DNA of 64,000 nucleotides from Flavobacterium macrobrachii (GCF_014486675.1 NZ_JACTAC010000003.1:1-64000); one strand, 5' to 3'; positions 25,523-35,217 are shown, counted from the first letter of the stretch. Notes: generated from the sequence alone by a model not told the origin. Program-made: numbers and translations.

Positions 25523-25864
25523 ATGTTTAATTGTGAAATTAATAAAGATTACGATATTTTAGTTTCTGAACCTTGGGATTTTGTATCTCTCGACGGGAAG
25601 AATTTAATTAAAGGAGAAATTATCAATATTGTAAGTGAAAGTTGTGTAATTTACAGAGCAAATCACAAATTGCAATTTGAAAATATAGAAGGTAATATTT
25701 TGATTTTATCACCAAGGCATCGAGAAGACAATTTTGAAAATTTAATCGATGAAAAACTTACTTTTAATTGTGGTTTATTAAAGTCTAATATTGAATTGAC
25801 AGAAAACGAAAATGTACTTAAAACTAATTCTAAGTTTGTACTTATTGCAAGTTTTAAAAAGTAG
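25523..25864 (+). CDS. hypothetical protein
   Basis: 113 residues, beta-rich, no signal or membrane segment, no recognised family. It starts 34 bp after the S1-domain gene in the same direction. Sequence composition is ordinary for this genome, and it is longer than chance ORFs nearby. Confidence 0.6.
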   Translation: MFNCEINKDYDILVSEPWDFVSLDGKNLIKGEIINIVSESCVIYRANHKLQFENIEGNILILSPRHREDNFENLIDEKLTFNCGLLKSNIELTENENVLKTNSKFVLIASFKK

Positions 25865-25918
25865 AATGGGACTGTTTAGAAAACTTCCTTCAATGTTTTT
25901 AATGCCTTAAATGGTTAA

Positions 25919-27073
25919 CTAATAAATCTCAGCCAATTTCATTGTTTCATACGTTCGGGTTGTGTAAACATTTGAAAGGCAAATAATCGTTACGGTATCT
26001 TTTTTCATTGGGATAAATGACGAAGTATTTCCGTGCCACCAACCGTTGTGATACCAAAGATTTTCGCCGTTTGGCAATTGTTTCATTCGCATTCCTAAAC
26101 CATAATCTTTTTTGTGTTTCAGCAAATACGGACTATAACTGCTGTAAGCTTCCTTTAAAACTTCAGGATTTATAAAATCAGGCGAATAGGTTGCTAAATC
26201 AAATTTAACCAAATCTCTTGGAGTAGAATAAATATTTTTATCACCGTTTAAATTATCAAATTGATCCCAAGGATTCATTCCGCCTTTTCTGTATGACAAC
26301 GAAACGGTATCTTTATCTCTGAAATAATCAAAAACGAAGGTGTTTTTCATTCCCAAAGGTTTGAAAATTAATTCATTCATCGCTTTTTCATATTTCAAAC
26401 CTGTAGCTTTTTCGATAATTAAAGCCAAAATGATATAGTTGGTATTGCAATAATCAAAACGTGTATCGTGTGGCGTAAGTAACCTGAATTTATGCTTTGC
26501 CATCAAATCTAAAACATCTTGATTGGTTAAAATCTTCTTTTTGTTCCAACCTGTTTTTAGCAAAGCTGAAAAGCGCGAATAATGCTGCAAACCACTTCTA
26601 TGATTAAGCAACGTTCGAATAGTAGTACTTTTATAAGGAAAACTCGGCAACCAATCAGTTACTTTTTGGTCGAGCAAAACGTTGTCGTTTTCAACCAATT
26701 TTAAAATAGCAGTTGCCGTCAATACTTTACTAACCGAAGCCAAATGCAATGGTGTATTTGCCGTAATCAGTTCTTTAGTTCTTTGATTAGCAAAACCTTG
26801 GTATTTTTCGCTGATGATTTTTCCGTTTTTTGCCACAATAAAACTGCCGCTAAAACCTGCTGTTCCAATAAAAGCGTTGTAGAAAGAATCTACTTTGGTG
26901 CTTTTTTCCAAAAGATATTCGTCAGAAACTTTACCAAATTTTATTGGAAACGGAATAGAAATTAGAGTGCTATCGGTGTTTTTACGACTAAAATCAATAG
27001 TATTGTGTAATGATTTTGGCGAAGAAATAAAGAATAAAAAAAAGGATATAATAGAAATAAATAACGTTTTCAT
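25919..27073 (-). CDS. serine hydrolase, beta-lactamase superfamily, exported
   Basis: 384 residues from ATG 27073 (an in-frame ATG two codons earlier is equally possible). Signal segment MKTLFISIISFFLFFISS. Catalytic SxxK in LHLASVSKVLTATA, Tyr-x-Asn type motif in DYCNTNYIILA, and the HNGWWHGNTSS stretch that replaces KTG. Class C-like peptidase/esterase fold in the periplasm; substrate unknown. Distant relative of the lipoprotein at 18237-19307. Confidence 0.87.
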   Translation of the reverse strand: MKTLFISIISFFLFFISSPKSLHNTIDFSRKNTDSTLISIPFPIKFGKVSDEYLLEKSTKVDSFYNAFIGTAGFSGSFIVAKNGKIISEKYQGFANQRTKELITANTPLHLASVSKVLTATAILKLVENDNVLLDQKVTDWLPSFPYKSTTIRTLLNHRSGLQHYSRFSALLKTGWNKKKILTNQDVLDLMAKHKFRLLTPHDTRFDYCNTNYIILALIIEKATGLKYEKAMNELIFKPLGMKNTFVFDYFRDKDTVSLSYRKGGMNPWDQFDNLNGDKNIYSTPRDLVKFDLATYSPDFINPEVLKEAYSSYSPYLLKHKKDYGLGMRMKQLPNGENLWYHNGWWHGNTSSFIPMKKDTVTIICLSNVYTTRTYETMKLAEIY

Positions 27074-27189
27074 GTGCATTAATCAAGCGGAAATTCTGGG
27101 TGAAAATTTTGATTTTCAATCTTTGCAATACTACTACTTTTTGTTGTAAATTGAAATCTTTATGGTAAGTTTTAGTGAAATTTTAGCAT

Positions 27190-27219
27190 AAAAAAACCGT
27201 TTCATTTTTTGAAACGGTT
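27190..27219 (-). terminator. rho-independent terminator of tonB-like gene
   Basis: Arms AACCGTTTC (27195-27203) and GAAACGGTT (27211-27219). On the minus strand the U-run (27194 downward) follows the hairpin, so it ends the TonB-like transcript. Confidence 0.8.
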
Positions 27220-27251
27220 CTAAAATAATTTATTTAAACAATTTAGAATGC

Positions 27252-28070
27252 CTAATCAATTTTCACTTTAATCGGAAGAACATATTCCGTTCTCACATTT
27301 TTGCCATTTTTCATACCAGCTGACCATTTGGTTTTTAACGATTTTAAAACTCTAATGGCTTCATTTCCTAATCCATAACCCGGATTTCGTAGTACTTTAA
27401 TATCGGTCATGCTTCCGTCTTTTTCGATTACAAACGCTACAAGCACAGAAATTACAATTCCAGTTTCTAATTGCTCTGGTTTTTCAAAATTTTTACCTAC
27501 ATATTGATAAAATTTCTCAATTCCACCAGGAAATTCAGGAAGTTTGTCCAATTCTACCGAAGTATAAGAACCTTTTATCGTTTCACCACCAGAAGTTGCT
27601 CCAACAGTTGCGGTAGTACTTTGACCTGTTCCGTCTGGAGTTCCAGTTCCTGAACCAGTATCGGTTGTTGGTTGATGTGTCGTCATGTTTTCATTGGTTG
27701 GAACATCAACCGAAACATTTGTTTCTGAAACAACCATATTGGACAAATTCGTTGGTTCAACTTGTGTTTCTTGAGTTTTTTCAGTTGGTAATTGTCTTAT
27801 CGGTTCACTTTCAGTCTCTGGAATTTTAAAAGTTGTAACTCGGATAAGTTCATCAATTATTTCCGTTGGAGTTGTAACAGGAACATCTGATTTTAAGTTA
27901 AAAATCACAAACGAAGCTATAAATCCTCCAACAAGTAATGTTCCATAAAATAATGACAACAAAGTTGTTTTGGAATTTTCTTTGCGTAATTGGTAAGCAC
28001 CATATTCTTGGTTTTTACCTTCAAAAACTAGATCAATCCAGTTTTTTTCATAGATACTAACATTTGACAT
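27252..28070 (-). CDS. TonB-like energy transducer
   Basis: 272 residues. N-terminal part NQEYGAYQLRKENSKTT followed by one membrane span (~39-61) is the usual start of Bacteroidetes TonB proteins. A Thr/Gln-rich spacer (~70-175) spans the periplasm. The C-terminal ~85 residues form a TonB domain (LPEFPGGIEKFYQYVGKN, SVLVAFVIEKDGSMTD). It powers outer-membrane transporters together with ExbBD, which are not in this window. Confidence 0.9.
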   Translation of the reverse strand: MSNVSIYEKNWIDLVFEGKNQEYGAYQLRKENSKTTLLSLFYGTLLVGGFIASFVIFNLKSDVPVTTPTEIIDELIRVTTFKIPETESEPIRQLPTEKTQETQVEPTNLSNMVVSETNVSVDVPTNENMTTHQPTTDTGSGTGTPDGTGQSTTATVGATSGGETIKGSYTSVELDKLPEFPGGIEKFYQYVGKNFEKPEQLETGIVISVLVAFVIEKDGSMTDIKVLRNPGYGLGNEAIRVLKSLKTKWSAGMKNGKNVRTEYVLPIKVKID

Positions 28071-28178
28071 AAAAATAGTTTTTTAATGGTTAAGTATCAG
28101 TTTTACATAAGCGAAGTATTTTAACAGATAACGTAAAAACTTCTTAGAATATTGTGTGAAATGATAAAAAAAATGAAA

Positions 28179-28727
28179 TTATTTTTTCTCAATAATTTCT
28201 GCCAATAGTTTTTTGGCACGAAGCAATTTGATTTTTACGTTGCTCAACGGTTCATTGAGTTGTTCTGCAATTTCCTGATAACTCATTTCTTGAAAGTAAC
28301 GAAGTTGAATAACTTCTTGATAATGAGGTTTTAATTCTTTGATGAATTGTAACAGACGCGAAAGATTTTGTTCTGTAATCAATTCATCTTCTGCCGATGG
28401 CGAACTATCTGCAACGTTATATGCTTGTTGATCTTCTTCGTCGGTTATTTCTACAAAAAGTGTTGATTTTTTCTTGCGAAGCATATCAATATGCACGTTT
28501 TTTGCAATGGCAATCAACCAAGTATTGAATTGAAAATCAGGATTGTAGCTTGCTATTTTATCGAAAGCTTTTGAAAAAGTTTCTATGGTAATATCTTCGG
28601 AATCGGTTTCATTTTCTGTGCGTTTCAGCATAAAACCATATACTTCGTTCCAATAATGGTCAAGCAGCGAAGTGAAAGCAATTTGGTCACCTTTTTTGGC
28701 TTGTTCTATTGATTTTTTTATTTCCAA
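28179..28727 (-). CDS. RNA polymerase sigma-70 family factor (ECF)
   Basis: 182 residues. Region 2: SEDITIETFSKAFDKIASYN and NTWLIAIAKNVHIDMLRKK. Region 4: LRYFQEMSYQEIAEQLNE and SNVKIKLLRAKKLL. The start overlaps the glycosyltransferase stop by 10 bp, so the two are probably co-translated. No obvious anti-sigma gene follows; a tonB-like gene is next downstream. Confidence 0.9.
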   Translation of the reverse strand: MEIKKSIEQAKKGDQIAFTSLLDHYWNEVYGFMLKRTENETDSEDITIETFSKAFDKIASYNPDFQFNTWLIAIAKNVHIDMLRKKKSTLFVEITDEEDQQAYNVADSSPSAEDELITEQNLSRLLQFIKELKPHYQEVIQLRYFQEMSYQEIAEQLNEPLSNVKIKLLRAKKLLAEIIEKK

Positions 28728-29824
28728 TGTACGGGTTTTTTAAATGTGTTTGATATAAAAACATTCAATTGAATAAAAATCAAACAGATTTCAATAATTG
28801 GAAACCAATACATTACATCTTTTTCTTTTAATTTTCCTGCGGCAAAACCTAAGGTTACCCAACTGAATAGATACCTAAATCCAATCAAACTGCATACCAC
28901 AATCCATTGGTATTGAAAAAGTAACAAAATAATTGGTAAAACAAGAAATAAAAATTGAGAAATATAGAACAATCCCAATTGGATTTTGTCGAATGATTTA
29001 TAATGTGAAGCGGTTGAAACATGTCGTCTTTTTTGGGTAAACCATTCTTTGAAAGACGTTTTTGGTTTAGAATAAGTAAAACTTTCTGGTAAGTAGCAAA
29101 CCGTTGTATTACTTGAGTTTGCAGCTTGATTGATGAATAAATCGTCATCGCCAGAACGGATTTTCATGTGGTCAATAAAGCCATTGGTTTTGAAAAATTC
29201 TTCACGTTTGTATGCCATATTTCTACCAACTCCAGTGTATGGTTTTCCAATTTTTGCCCAAGAAAACATTTGTGTAGCTGACAATAAGGTTTCAAAACGA
29301 ATTAATTTATTTAAAAATGAACCTGCAATTCTGTCATAAGCACCATAACCCAAAACGATGGTTTTTTGTTGGGTAAACTGCGAACTCATTTTGGTAATCC
29401 AATCTTTTGAAGTTGGATAACAATCGGCATCAGTGAAAAGTAAATATTCGTATTTTGCGGCTTTGATACCAAGCGTTAACGCGAATTTTTTGTTTCCCCA
29501 AAAAGCTTCGTTGTTCTCAACTTTAACCAATTTTATATTGGAATATTGTTTTTCAAAAGCTTCAAAAAGTTCTAAAGTTTCATCACTCGACGCATCATCG
29601 ATTAAAACCAACTCAAACTGAGGATAATCTTGTTCTGCCAAAATAGGGATGAAGTTCTTTACGTTTTCTTCTTCGTTTTTGGCACAAACAATTACAGAAA
29701 TTGGAATTCTTTTTGGAGTAGCATTTTGAGGTTTAGCAAAAGAAAATTTGCCAAAAACCACGATATAATACAGAAATTGAATACAAACAACGGCAATAAA
29801 CAAACTGAAAATTGATACCAACAT
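28718..29824 (-). CDS. membrane-bound family 2 glycosyltransferase
   Basis: 368 residues. N-terminal membrane span, GT-A domain with VIVCAKNEEENV and DxD-type motif LLFTDADCYP, acceptor region SGDDDLFINQAA and QKRRHVSTASHY, then about three C-terminal spans. The acceptor is unknown; such enzymes make polysaccharide or glycolipid at the inner membrane. Confidence 0.9.
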   Translation of the reverse strand: MLVSIFSLFIAVVCIQFLYYIVVFGKFSFAKPQNATPKRIPISVIVCAKNEEENVKNFIPILAEQDYPQFELVLIDDASSDETLELFEAFEKQYSNIKLVKVENNEAFWGNKKFALTLGIKAAKYEYLLFTDADCYPTSKDWITKMSSQFTQQKTIVLGYGAYDRIAGSFLNKLIRFETLLSATQMFSWAKIGKPYTGVGRNMAYKREEFFKTNGFIDHMKIRSGDDDLFINQAANSSNTTVCYLPESFTYSKPKTSFKEWFTQKRRHVSTASHYKSFDKIQLGLFYISQFLFLVLPIILLLFQYQWIVVCSLIGFRYLFSWVTLGFAAGKLKEKDVMYWFPIIEICLIFIQLNVFISNTFKKPVHWK

Positions 29825-29901
29825 AAATGCTTTTTTTGTCTTTTAAAAAGGTTTGCAAATGTAGGCATTCTAAAACCAATAGTCAAGTTAATTTTAACAA
29901 A

Positions 29902-30516
29902 TTAAGAACGGTTTTTTTTCATGGCTTTTGCTATTTCAATCGCTTGATTTTCATTGGTTTTTTCAAGCTCAGAGATGATGTTTTGGTAGTTTTTGTCATC
30001 TCTATTTTGAGATAATTTCTTTTGGGCTTCGATACTTGAGATTTCTATTTCAAATGAGACAATTCCTCGAGCTTCGCGCATTGTTTTTTCAGATAAATCT
30101 TCAATTCGAATGGGTTTCTCCGATTTTGATTCGTATTTATTAATCAGTTTTTTCAAACTTTCGATGCTTTCTTCATAAGTATGCAAACGCACTTTTCCAT
30201 AAACATGCACGGCAAGATAATTCCATGTTGGAACATTTTCATGGTCATACCACGAAGACGAGATATAGGAATGTGAACCACTAAAAATTGCCAAAACTTC
30301 GTCGTTTTGATTGAAACTTTCCGCTTGAGGATTTAATTTAGAAATATGTCCGATTAAAATTTGTTCACCATTGGAATTTGTTCCCAAAATCAGCGGAATA
30401 TGTGTTGCCCAAAGTTTTCCATTAGTTTGATTAACCAAAATAGCAAAGCCGTTTTCGTGTAGAAATTGCTCAATTTCCGTTTGATTTTCGTTTTTATATA
30501 AGTTTGGGATATACAT
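29902..30516 (-). CDS. PaiB-like FMN-binding negative transcriptional regulator family protein
   Basis: 204 residues. MYIPNLYKNENQTEIEQF and FSGSHSYISSSWYDHENVPT, NYLAVHVYGKVR are typical of PaiB (FMN-binding split-barrel). In Bacillus the family represses sporulation genes; in Bacteroidetes the role is unknown. It begins 5 bp after the PhyH-like gene, and the first 11 codons of the two genes are near-identical (see findings). Confidence 0.88.
   Translation of the reverse strand: MYIPNLYKNENQTEIEQFLHENGFAILVNQTNGKLWATHIPLILGTNSNGEQILIGHISKLNPQAESFNQNDEVLAIFSGSHSYISSSWYDHENVPTWNYLAVHVYGKVRLHTYEESIESLKKLINKYESKSEKPIRIEDLSEKTMREARGIVSFEIEISSIEAQKKLSQNRDDKNYQNIISELEKTNENQAIEIAKAMKKNRS
30483..30516 (-). 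repeat. start-region repeat, copy at PaiB-like gene
   Basis: 34 bases encoding the first 11 residues MYIPNLYKNEN. They match 31232-31265, the start of the upstream PhyH-like gene, at 29 of 34 positions. Confidence 0.75.
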
Positions 30517-30521
30517 GGTTT

Positions 30522-31265
30522 TTATATAGTTGTGAATTCAGCCCAATTCAGATTTTCAGGCAATAGCTGATTTGAAAATTCAATATGTATAACTCTTCTT
30601 CGATTCTGATTTGTCGTTTTGCCCGAACTATGAAGTAATAAAGGTTTCATAAGCATTACGCCGCCACTTTTTACATTGCAAACAGTTTCTTTTTCAGTAT
30701 TCCAATCAATAGTTTCCGGACGATAAACAGCTTTTAAATGAGATTTTTCGATTACTTTTAGAGCGCCATTATTTTCATTGGTATCATCAAGATGTATTCG
30801 GATAGTGAAAATATTTTCCAAAAAATTTAATGGCGGTTGAACAGCAAATTGATTGTGTTTTTTTGTCCAATTATTAAAATCGGTTTGCTCTATTTTTTTG
30901 TCTACAGAAATTGTCAAATCTTGATGATAGGAAACAAACCAATTTGATTTTTCAGGTTTATCGAAATAGATTGATTTTACTACGAAATAATCATTTCCAC
31001 ATATCAAACTTATTAAATTAATCAAGTTTTGGTTAAAAATTAAATTCTTGATTTCTGGAACTTCTTTTAAAAATTGACGAATAGCAAAAAGATCTTCAGA
31101 TTTTCTGAAAATTGGATTTGAGGTGTCAAGTTCATTAATTAATTTTCCAATTGCTGTTATTTCATGAGTGTTATAAACGTTTTCAACTATACCAAAACCA
31201 TTTTCTTCGAAAAAAGATTTTGCTTCCAAAAGATTTTCGTTTTTGTATGAGTTTGCAATGTACAT
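30522..31265 (-). CDS. phytanoyl-CoA dioxygenase (PhyH) family protein
   Basis: 247 residues. Fe(II)/2-oxoglutarate oxygenase fold: metal motif in VSYHQDLTIS (HxD) and the distal His in LLLHSSGKTTNQNRRR, with IRIHLDDTNENNGALKV between. The substrate is unknown. Its start MYIANSYKNEN copies the start of the adjacent PaiB-like gene, which is not a PhyH family feature. Confidence 0.87.
   Translation of the reverse strand: MYIANSYKNENLLEAKSFFEENGFGIVENVYNTHEITAIGKLINELDTSNPIFRKSEDLFAIRQFLKEVPEIKNLIFNQNLINLISLICGNDYFVVKSIYFDKPEKSNWFVSYHQDLTISVDKKIEQTDFNNWTKKHNQFAVQPPLNFLENIFTIRIHLDDTNENNGALKVIEKSHLKAVYRPETIDWNTEKETVCNVKSGGVMLMKPLLLHSSGKTTNQNRRRVIHIEFSNQLLPENLNWAEFTTI
31232..31265 (-). repeat. start-region repeat, copy at PhyH-like gene
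   Basis: 34 bases encoding MYIANSYKNEN; 29/34 identical to 30483-30516 in direct orientation, 749 bp apart. Confidence 0.75.
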
Positions 31266-31335
31266 TTTAATTGAGAATTACGAATTGTAGATTATGAATT
31301 ACGATATTTAAAAATCTTAAATTTAAAATCTAATA

Positions 31336-32349
31336 TTAAATCACATTAACCTCTGCTTCAATTTCAATTCCATATTTATCAAAAATGGTTTTTTGGACAT
31401 ATTTTGATAAGTTTAAAATATCTTGACCAGTTGCATTTCCGTAGTTTACTAAAACCAATGCTTGATTTTTATGAACTCCAGCATCGCCGTTTCGGTAACC
31501 TTTTAAACCGGCATTTTCGATTAACCAACCAGCTGGAACTTTTACTTCTGTTGGCGAAACTTCAAAATGTTTTACCTCAGGAAATTTGGCTTGGACTTTT
31601 TCGAATAGTTCTTTTGAAATCACTGGGTTTTTAAAGAAACTTCCGCTGTTTCCAAGTTCTTTTGGATTGGGTAATTTTGTGTTTCTAATGGCAATCACAG
31701 CATTGGAAACGTCTTTTATCGTTGGATTAGTAACGTTATTCTTGGCTAATTCGGCTTTGATGTCGCCATAATCGATATTGATAATGTGACTGTGTTTTTT
31801 TAGCTTAAAAACAACCGAAGTGATGATGTATTTATCTTTGACTTCTTGTTTGAAAATACTTTCTCGGTAACCAAATTTACATTCGTCTTTAGTAAACGTT
31901 TTTACTTCTTGCGTTTCAATGTTCATTGTATCACAACTCACAAAACTATCTTTGATTTCGGCTCCATAAGCACCAATATTTTGTACTGGAGTTGTGCCAA
32001 CATTTCCTGGAATTAGTGACATATTTTCTAATCCGCCGAAGTTTTGATCAATCGTCCAAAGCACAAACTCGTGCCAAACTTCGCCAGCTTGACTTTCAAC
32101 CCAAACAAAATCGTCGTTTTCTTTGATGATTTTTTTTCCTTTCAAATCAATATGAATAACCAAAGCATCAATGTCCTGTGTCAACAGCATGTTACTTCCG
32201 CCGCCAAGAATGAATTTTTTTTCTGAGGAATGATTTTTCAAAATAGCTTGTAATTCGGCTAAATTATGAACGGCAACAAATTGCTTTGCTTTGGTTTCAA
32301 TTCCAAAAGTGTTGTAGTTTTTTAAAGAGAAATTAGTTTGAATTTGCAT
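31336..32349 (-). CDS. murB: UDP-N-acetylenolpyruvoylglucosamine reductase
   Basis: 337 residues. FAD enzyme reducing UDP-GlcNAc-enolpyruvate to UDP-MurNAc in cell-wall synthesis. Visible: FSLKNYNTFGIE, FILGGGSNMLL, GLENMSLIPGNVGTTPVQNIGAYG (shown in part), YRESIFK, NSGSFFKNPV and GWLIENAGLKG. I start at ATG 32349 (MQIQTNF); the longer frame upstream runs through AAGTTCGCAAAG-type repeat DNA. Confidence 0.94.
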   Translation of the reverse strand: MQIQTNFSLKNYNTFGIETKAKQFVAVHNLAELQAILKNHSSEKKFILGGGSNMLLTQDIDALVIHIDLKGKKIIKENDDFVWVESQAGEVWHEFVLWTIDQNFGGLENMSLIPGNVGTTPVQNIGAYGAEIKDSFVSCDTMNIETQEVKTFTKDECKFGYRESIFKQEVKDKYIITSVVFKLKKHSHIINIDYGDIKAELAKNNVTNPTIKDVSNAVIAIRNTKLPNPKELGNSGSFFKNPVISKELFEKVQAKFPEVKHFEVSPTEVKVPAGWLIENAGLKGYRNGDAGVHKNQALVLVNYGNATGQDILNLSKYVQKTIFDKYGIEIEAEVNVI

Positions 32350-32351
32350 TT

Positions 32352-32402
32352 TTTTGAAATTTAACCGCAAAGTTCGCAAAGTTTTTCGCAAAGTTCACAA
32401 TG
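32352..32402. repeat. degenerate CGCAAAGTT repeats
   Basis: Three close repeats of CGCAAAGTT (or its variant) lie upstream of murB. Similar words (AAGTTCGCAAAG, AAGTTCACAAAG) occur at 7100-7116 and 42274-42290, so this is a dispersed intergenic word. Confidence 0.6.
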
Positions 32403-32459
32403 AAAAATTAGTTATTGAATTTGATTTTTGAGATTGAGATTGATTTTTGGAATTGTTTG

Positions 32460-33134
32460 TTATTCTTCTGTTTCGAGTGCTCGTCTCAAAAAATCATTCA
32501 TTGGTTTCATCAGAATTAATTTTTCAGAAATTATTTTACTAAAATCTTTATCGGTGAAAATTTTGTCGTCAATTTTTTGAGAAACAGTGTAGCTTTTCAG
32601 TTTTAAAAACTCAATTGCAGGATGATTTGGATCAAAATCTTTTGGTGCTTTTTTCAGAACATTATTTTCGTCTCTGTCCAAATCGCCAAAAGTTGATTTG
32701 AAATTTTTATCCGAAACAATAGCATCCAAATCGTCATGAAAAAACTCGATTTCTTTTCGGATTTGTTTCAACTGATTGGGTTCAGGACACCAAACTCCGC
32801 CGGCAATAAATGAATTTCCTTTTTCAAAATGAACGTAATAACCCGGACTATTTTTTTGGAATTTATTTTGAGTAAACCATGCACCCATATTGGTTTTGTA
32901 TGGCGATTTATCTTTGCTAAAACGAATGTCACGATTGATGCGAAACGTACAGTTTTTTACTTCTAATGGTTCTAATGTTGGATCCAATTTTTTCATTTCG
33001 TCCAATAACGAAGCGATAAAAGCATGATAATCTTTTTTGTAGTTTTCATACCTTTTTTTGTTGGCATGCATCCATTCGGTGTTGTTATTTGCAATTAAAT
33101 CGGCTAAAAACTGAAGCGCTTCTTTTGTAATCAT
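32460..33134 (-). CDS. DUF2461 domain-containing protein
   Basis: 224 residues. NNNTEWMHANKKRYENYK, FRINRDIRFSKDKSPYKTN and GYYVHFEKGNSFIAGG are diagnostic of the DUF2461/TIGR02453 family. Cytoplasmic; function unknown. Confidence 0.88.
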   Translation of the reverse strand: MITKEALQFLADLIANNNTEWMHANKKRYENYKKDYHAFIASLLDEMKKLDPTLEPLEVKNCTFRINRDIRFSKDKSPYKTNMGAWFTQNKFQKNSPGYYVHFEKGNSFIAGGVWCPEPNQLKQIRKEIEFFHDDLDAIVSDKNFKSTFGDLDRDENNVLKKAPKDFDPNHPAIEFLKLKSYTVSQKIDDKIFTDKDFSKIISEKLILMKPMNDFLRRALETEE

Positions 33135-33222
33135 TTTTTTAAGTTTATAAGTTTAGTAGTTTAAAACGTTATGAGTTTAGAGAATTACTTCAAACTTCCA
33201 TCTTCAAACTTCCAACTTTTTT

Positions 33223-33924
33223 TTACAGTTGTTTTCTCAAATCTTCTTCGGAAAGAAAACCAGTATTTCTCCAAGTTTCTTTTCCGTTTTCATAAATAAT
33301 AATGACTGGCAATCCGTCAATTTTCATGTGATTAATCAATGATTTGTTTTCATCAGCATCTAGCCGTACAATTTTTACTTTGTCTTTCAAATCTTCTTGT
33401 AAACGACTGATATAAGGTTTCATTTTTTTACACGGCGCACACCATTCGGCACCAAAATTAATCACGACTTTTTTGTCAGAATTAATTAGTTTTTGATATT
33501 CATCTGGCGACATTCCAACTAACTTGTCTGACGAAGGTTTTGCCATTCCAGAAGCATTCCATTTCATAATTCCACCATCGAGATTGTAGATTTCTTTGAA
33601 ACCCAATTCGGCCAATTTATCGGCAGCTTGAGCACTTCTTCCACCAACTTTGCAATACACAAAAACAGGTTTTGATTTGTCTAATTTTTCAACTTGAGCA
33701 ACAAAATCGGTTCCGTTCCAATTGATGTTTTTAGCATCGTTTATTTTTTCTGAAGCAAATTCTTGTGGCGTTCGAACGTCGATTAATTGCGGATTTTCGG
33801 TTTTGTCTAATCTTTCAGCATAGTTTTTTACATCCAAATTTTGAACAACAGCTTTCGAATTTTGACCTTGACAACTGGTTAAAAATGTTGTTACAAAGAA
33901 TAAAATTGTGATTTTTAGTTTCAT
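33223..33924 (-). CDS. rhodanese-thioredoxin fusion lipoprotein
   Basis: 233 residues. Lipoprotein signal with lipobox TSCQG (Cys18). Residues ~35-125 are a rhodanese domain (LIDVRTPQEFASEK, active-site loop VYCKVGGRS). Residues ~130-233 are a thioredoxin domain (FGAEWCAPCKKMKPYI, active site WCAPC). Likely a periplasm-facing sulfur/disulfide handling protein; the fusion implies transfer between the two active cysteines, which is inference. Confidence 0.9.
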   Translation of the reverse strand: MKLKITILFFVTTFLTSCQGQNSKAVVQNLDVKNYAERLDKTENPQLIDVRTPQEFASEKINDAKNINWNGTDFVAQVEKLDKSKPVFVYCKVGGRSAQAADKLAELGFKEIYNLDGGIMKWNASGMAKPSSDKLVGMSPDEYQKLINSDKKVVINFGAEWCAPCKKMKPYISRLQEDLKDKVKIVRLDADENKSLINHMKIDGLPVIIIYENGKETWRNTGFLSEEDLRKQL

Positions 33925-33983
33925 ATAATATAATGTTTTGAAGCAAAAATAAAATGATAAAAAAATGAGTTCTATAACAAATG

Positions 33984-35063
33984 TTACAAACTTACTATTT
34001 TATAAGATTGATGTGTCGATTTTACAATATTTTCTGTTCGTTCTGCATGCGTATCCGAAATAAAAAGTTGTCCAAATTCGTCGTTGTTAACCATCGAAAC
34101 GATTTTGGAAACCCGAAACTCGTCCAATTTGTCAAAAATATCATCAAAAAGAAGAATAGGTTTTTCGCCGCTTTGTTTTTTGACAAAATCAAATTGTGCC
34201 AATTTCAATGCAATAAGAAATGACTTTTGCTGACCTTGTGAACCAAATTTCTTAATCGGATGATTATCAATTTCAAATGATAAATCGTCTTTGTGAACAC
34301 CAACCGATGTGTATTGCAACGCTCGATCTTTGCTCAGATTTTCTTCCAAAAGTGCTAGCGTATTTTTTTCAGACAAATCACTTTGATATACCAATTGAAC
34401 CGTTTCGGAACCATTGCTAATTTCCTTATAATAGTTGTTGAAAATCGGAATGAATTTCTCTAAAAAATCTTTTCGTTTCTCAAAAATTGATTGTCCTAAC
34501 TCATTTAATTGTTCGTTATAAATGACCAAAGTATCTTTTTCAAAAACATGATTTAAAGCAAAATATTTCAGTAAAGCATTGCGTTGCGCCACCGTTTTTT
34601 GATACTGAATTAGTTGTTGTAAATACTGATTATCCAATTGCGAAATCACGCTATCGATAAACTTTCTGCGAGTTTCGCTTCCTTCAGTAATCAAATCTCT
34701 ATCGGCTGGCGAAATAATCACTAGCGGAATGAAACCAATATGATCAGAGAATTTTTCATAGAGTTTGCCGTTGCGTTTCAGGATTTTTTTTTGTCCTTTT
34801 TTTAAACTGCAAACAATTTGCTCGTTGCGGTCGTTTTTTTCAAATTCGCCATCAACCACAAAAAACTCTTCGTTATGCTTTATATTTTGAACAGCAAGCG
34901 GATTAAAATAGCTTTTTCCGTTTGCCAAATGATAAATTGCATCAAGAATATTGGTTTTTCCAATGCCGTTTTTGCCAACGAAACAGTTGATTTTGGTATC
35001 AAATTCAAAAGTGGCTTCCGAAAAATTTTTATAATTGAATAATGAAATCTTTTTTAAAAACAT
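33984..35063 (-). CDS. recF: DNA replication and repair protein RecF
   Basis: 359 residues. Walker [18 protein letters not shown], signature region [20 protein letters not shown], Walker [15 protein letters not shown]. RecF loads RecA at gaps. Divergent from the TPR-protein gene; normal length. Confidence 0.95.
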   Translation of the reverse strand: MFLKKISLFNYKNFSEATFEFDTKINCFVGKNGIGKTNILDAIYHLANGKSYFNPLAVQNIKHNEEFFVVDGEFEKNDRNEQIVCSLKKGQKKILKRNGKLYEKFSDHIGFIPLVIISPADRDLITEGSETRRKFIDSVISQLDNQYLQQLIQYQKTVAQRNALLKYFALNHVFEKDTLVIYNEQLNELGQSIFEKRKDFLEKFIPIFNNYYKEISNGSETVQLVYQSDLSEKNTLALLEENLSKDRALQYTSVGVHKDDLSFEIDNHPIKKFGSQGQQKSFLIALKLAQFDFVKKQSGEKPILLFDDIFDKLDEFRVSKIVSMVNNDEFGQLFISDTHAERTENIVKSTHQSYKIVSL

Positions 35064-35188
35064 TGTAATGGCTTGCTATTGCTATAAAGAGACAAAAAAA
35101 AGCGTTTTTTTTGAAGTGCTTGTATTAAAGCAGTGCAAATTATTGAAAAATATCGACAAAAATCGCTTTTAAATATGAATAAAAATTT

Positions 35189-35196
35189 TATTTTTG
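35189..35196 (+). promoter_or_regulatory. possible -7 promoter element of the 35218 gene
   Basis: TATTTTTG fits TAnnTTTG and lies 21 bases before the ATG at 35218. No clear -33 TTG. Confidence 0.4.
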
Positions 35197-35217
35197 CGCA
35201 CACTAAATTAAAAATAG

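Noticed and set aside
31336-32391. Longer murB from 32391
   Set aside because: The first 14 codons translate CGCAAAGTT repeat DNA; ATG 32349 fits the family.
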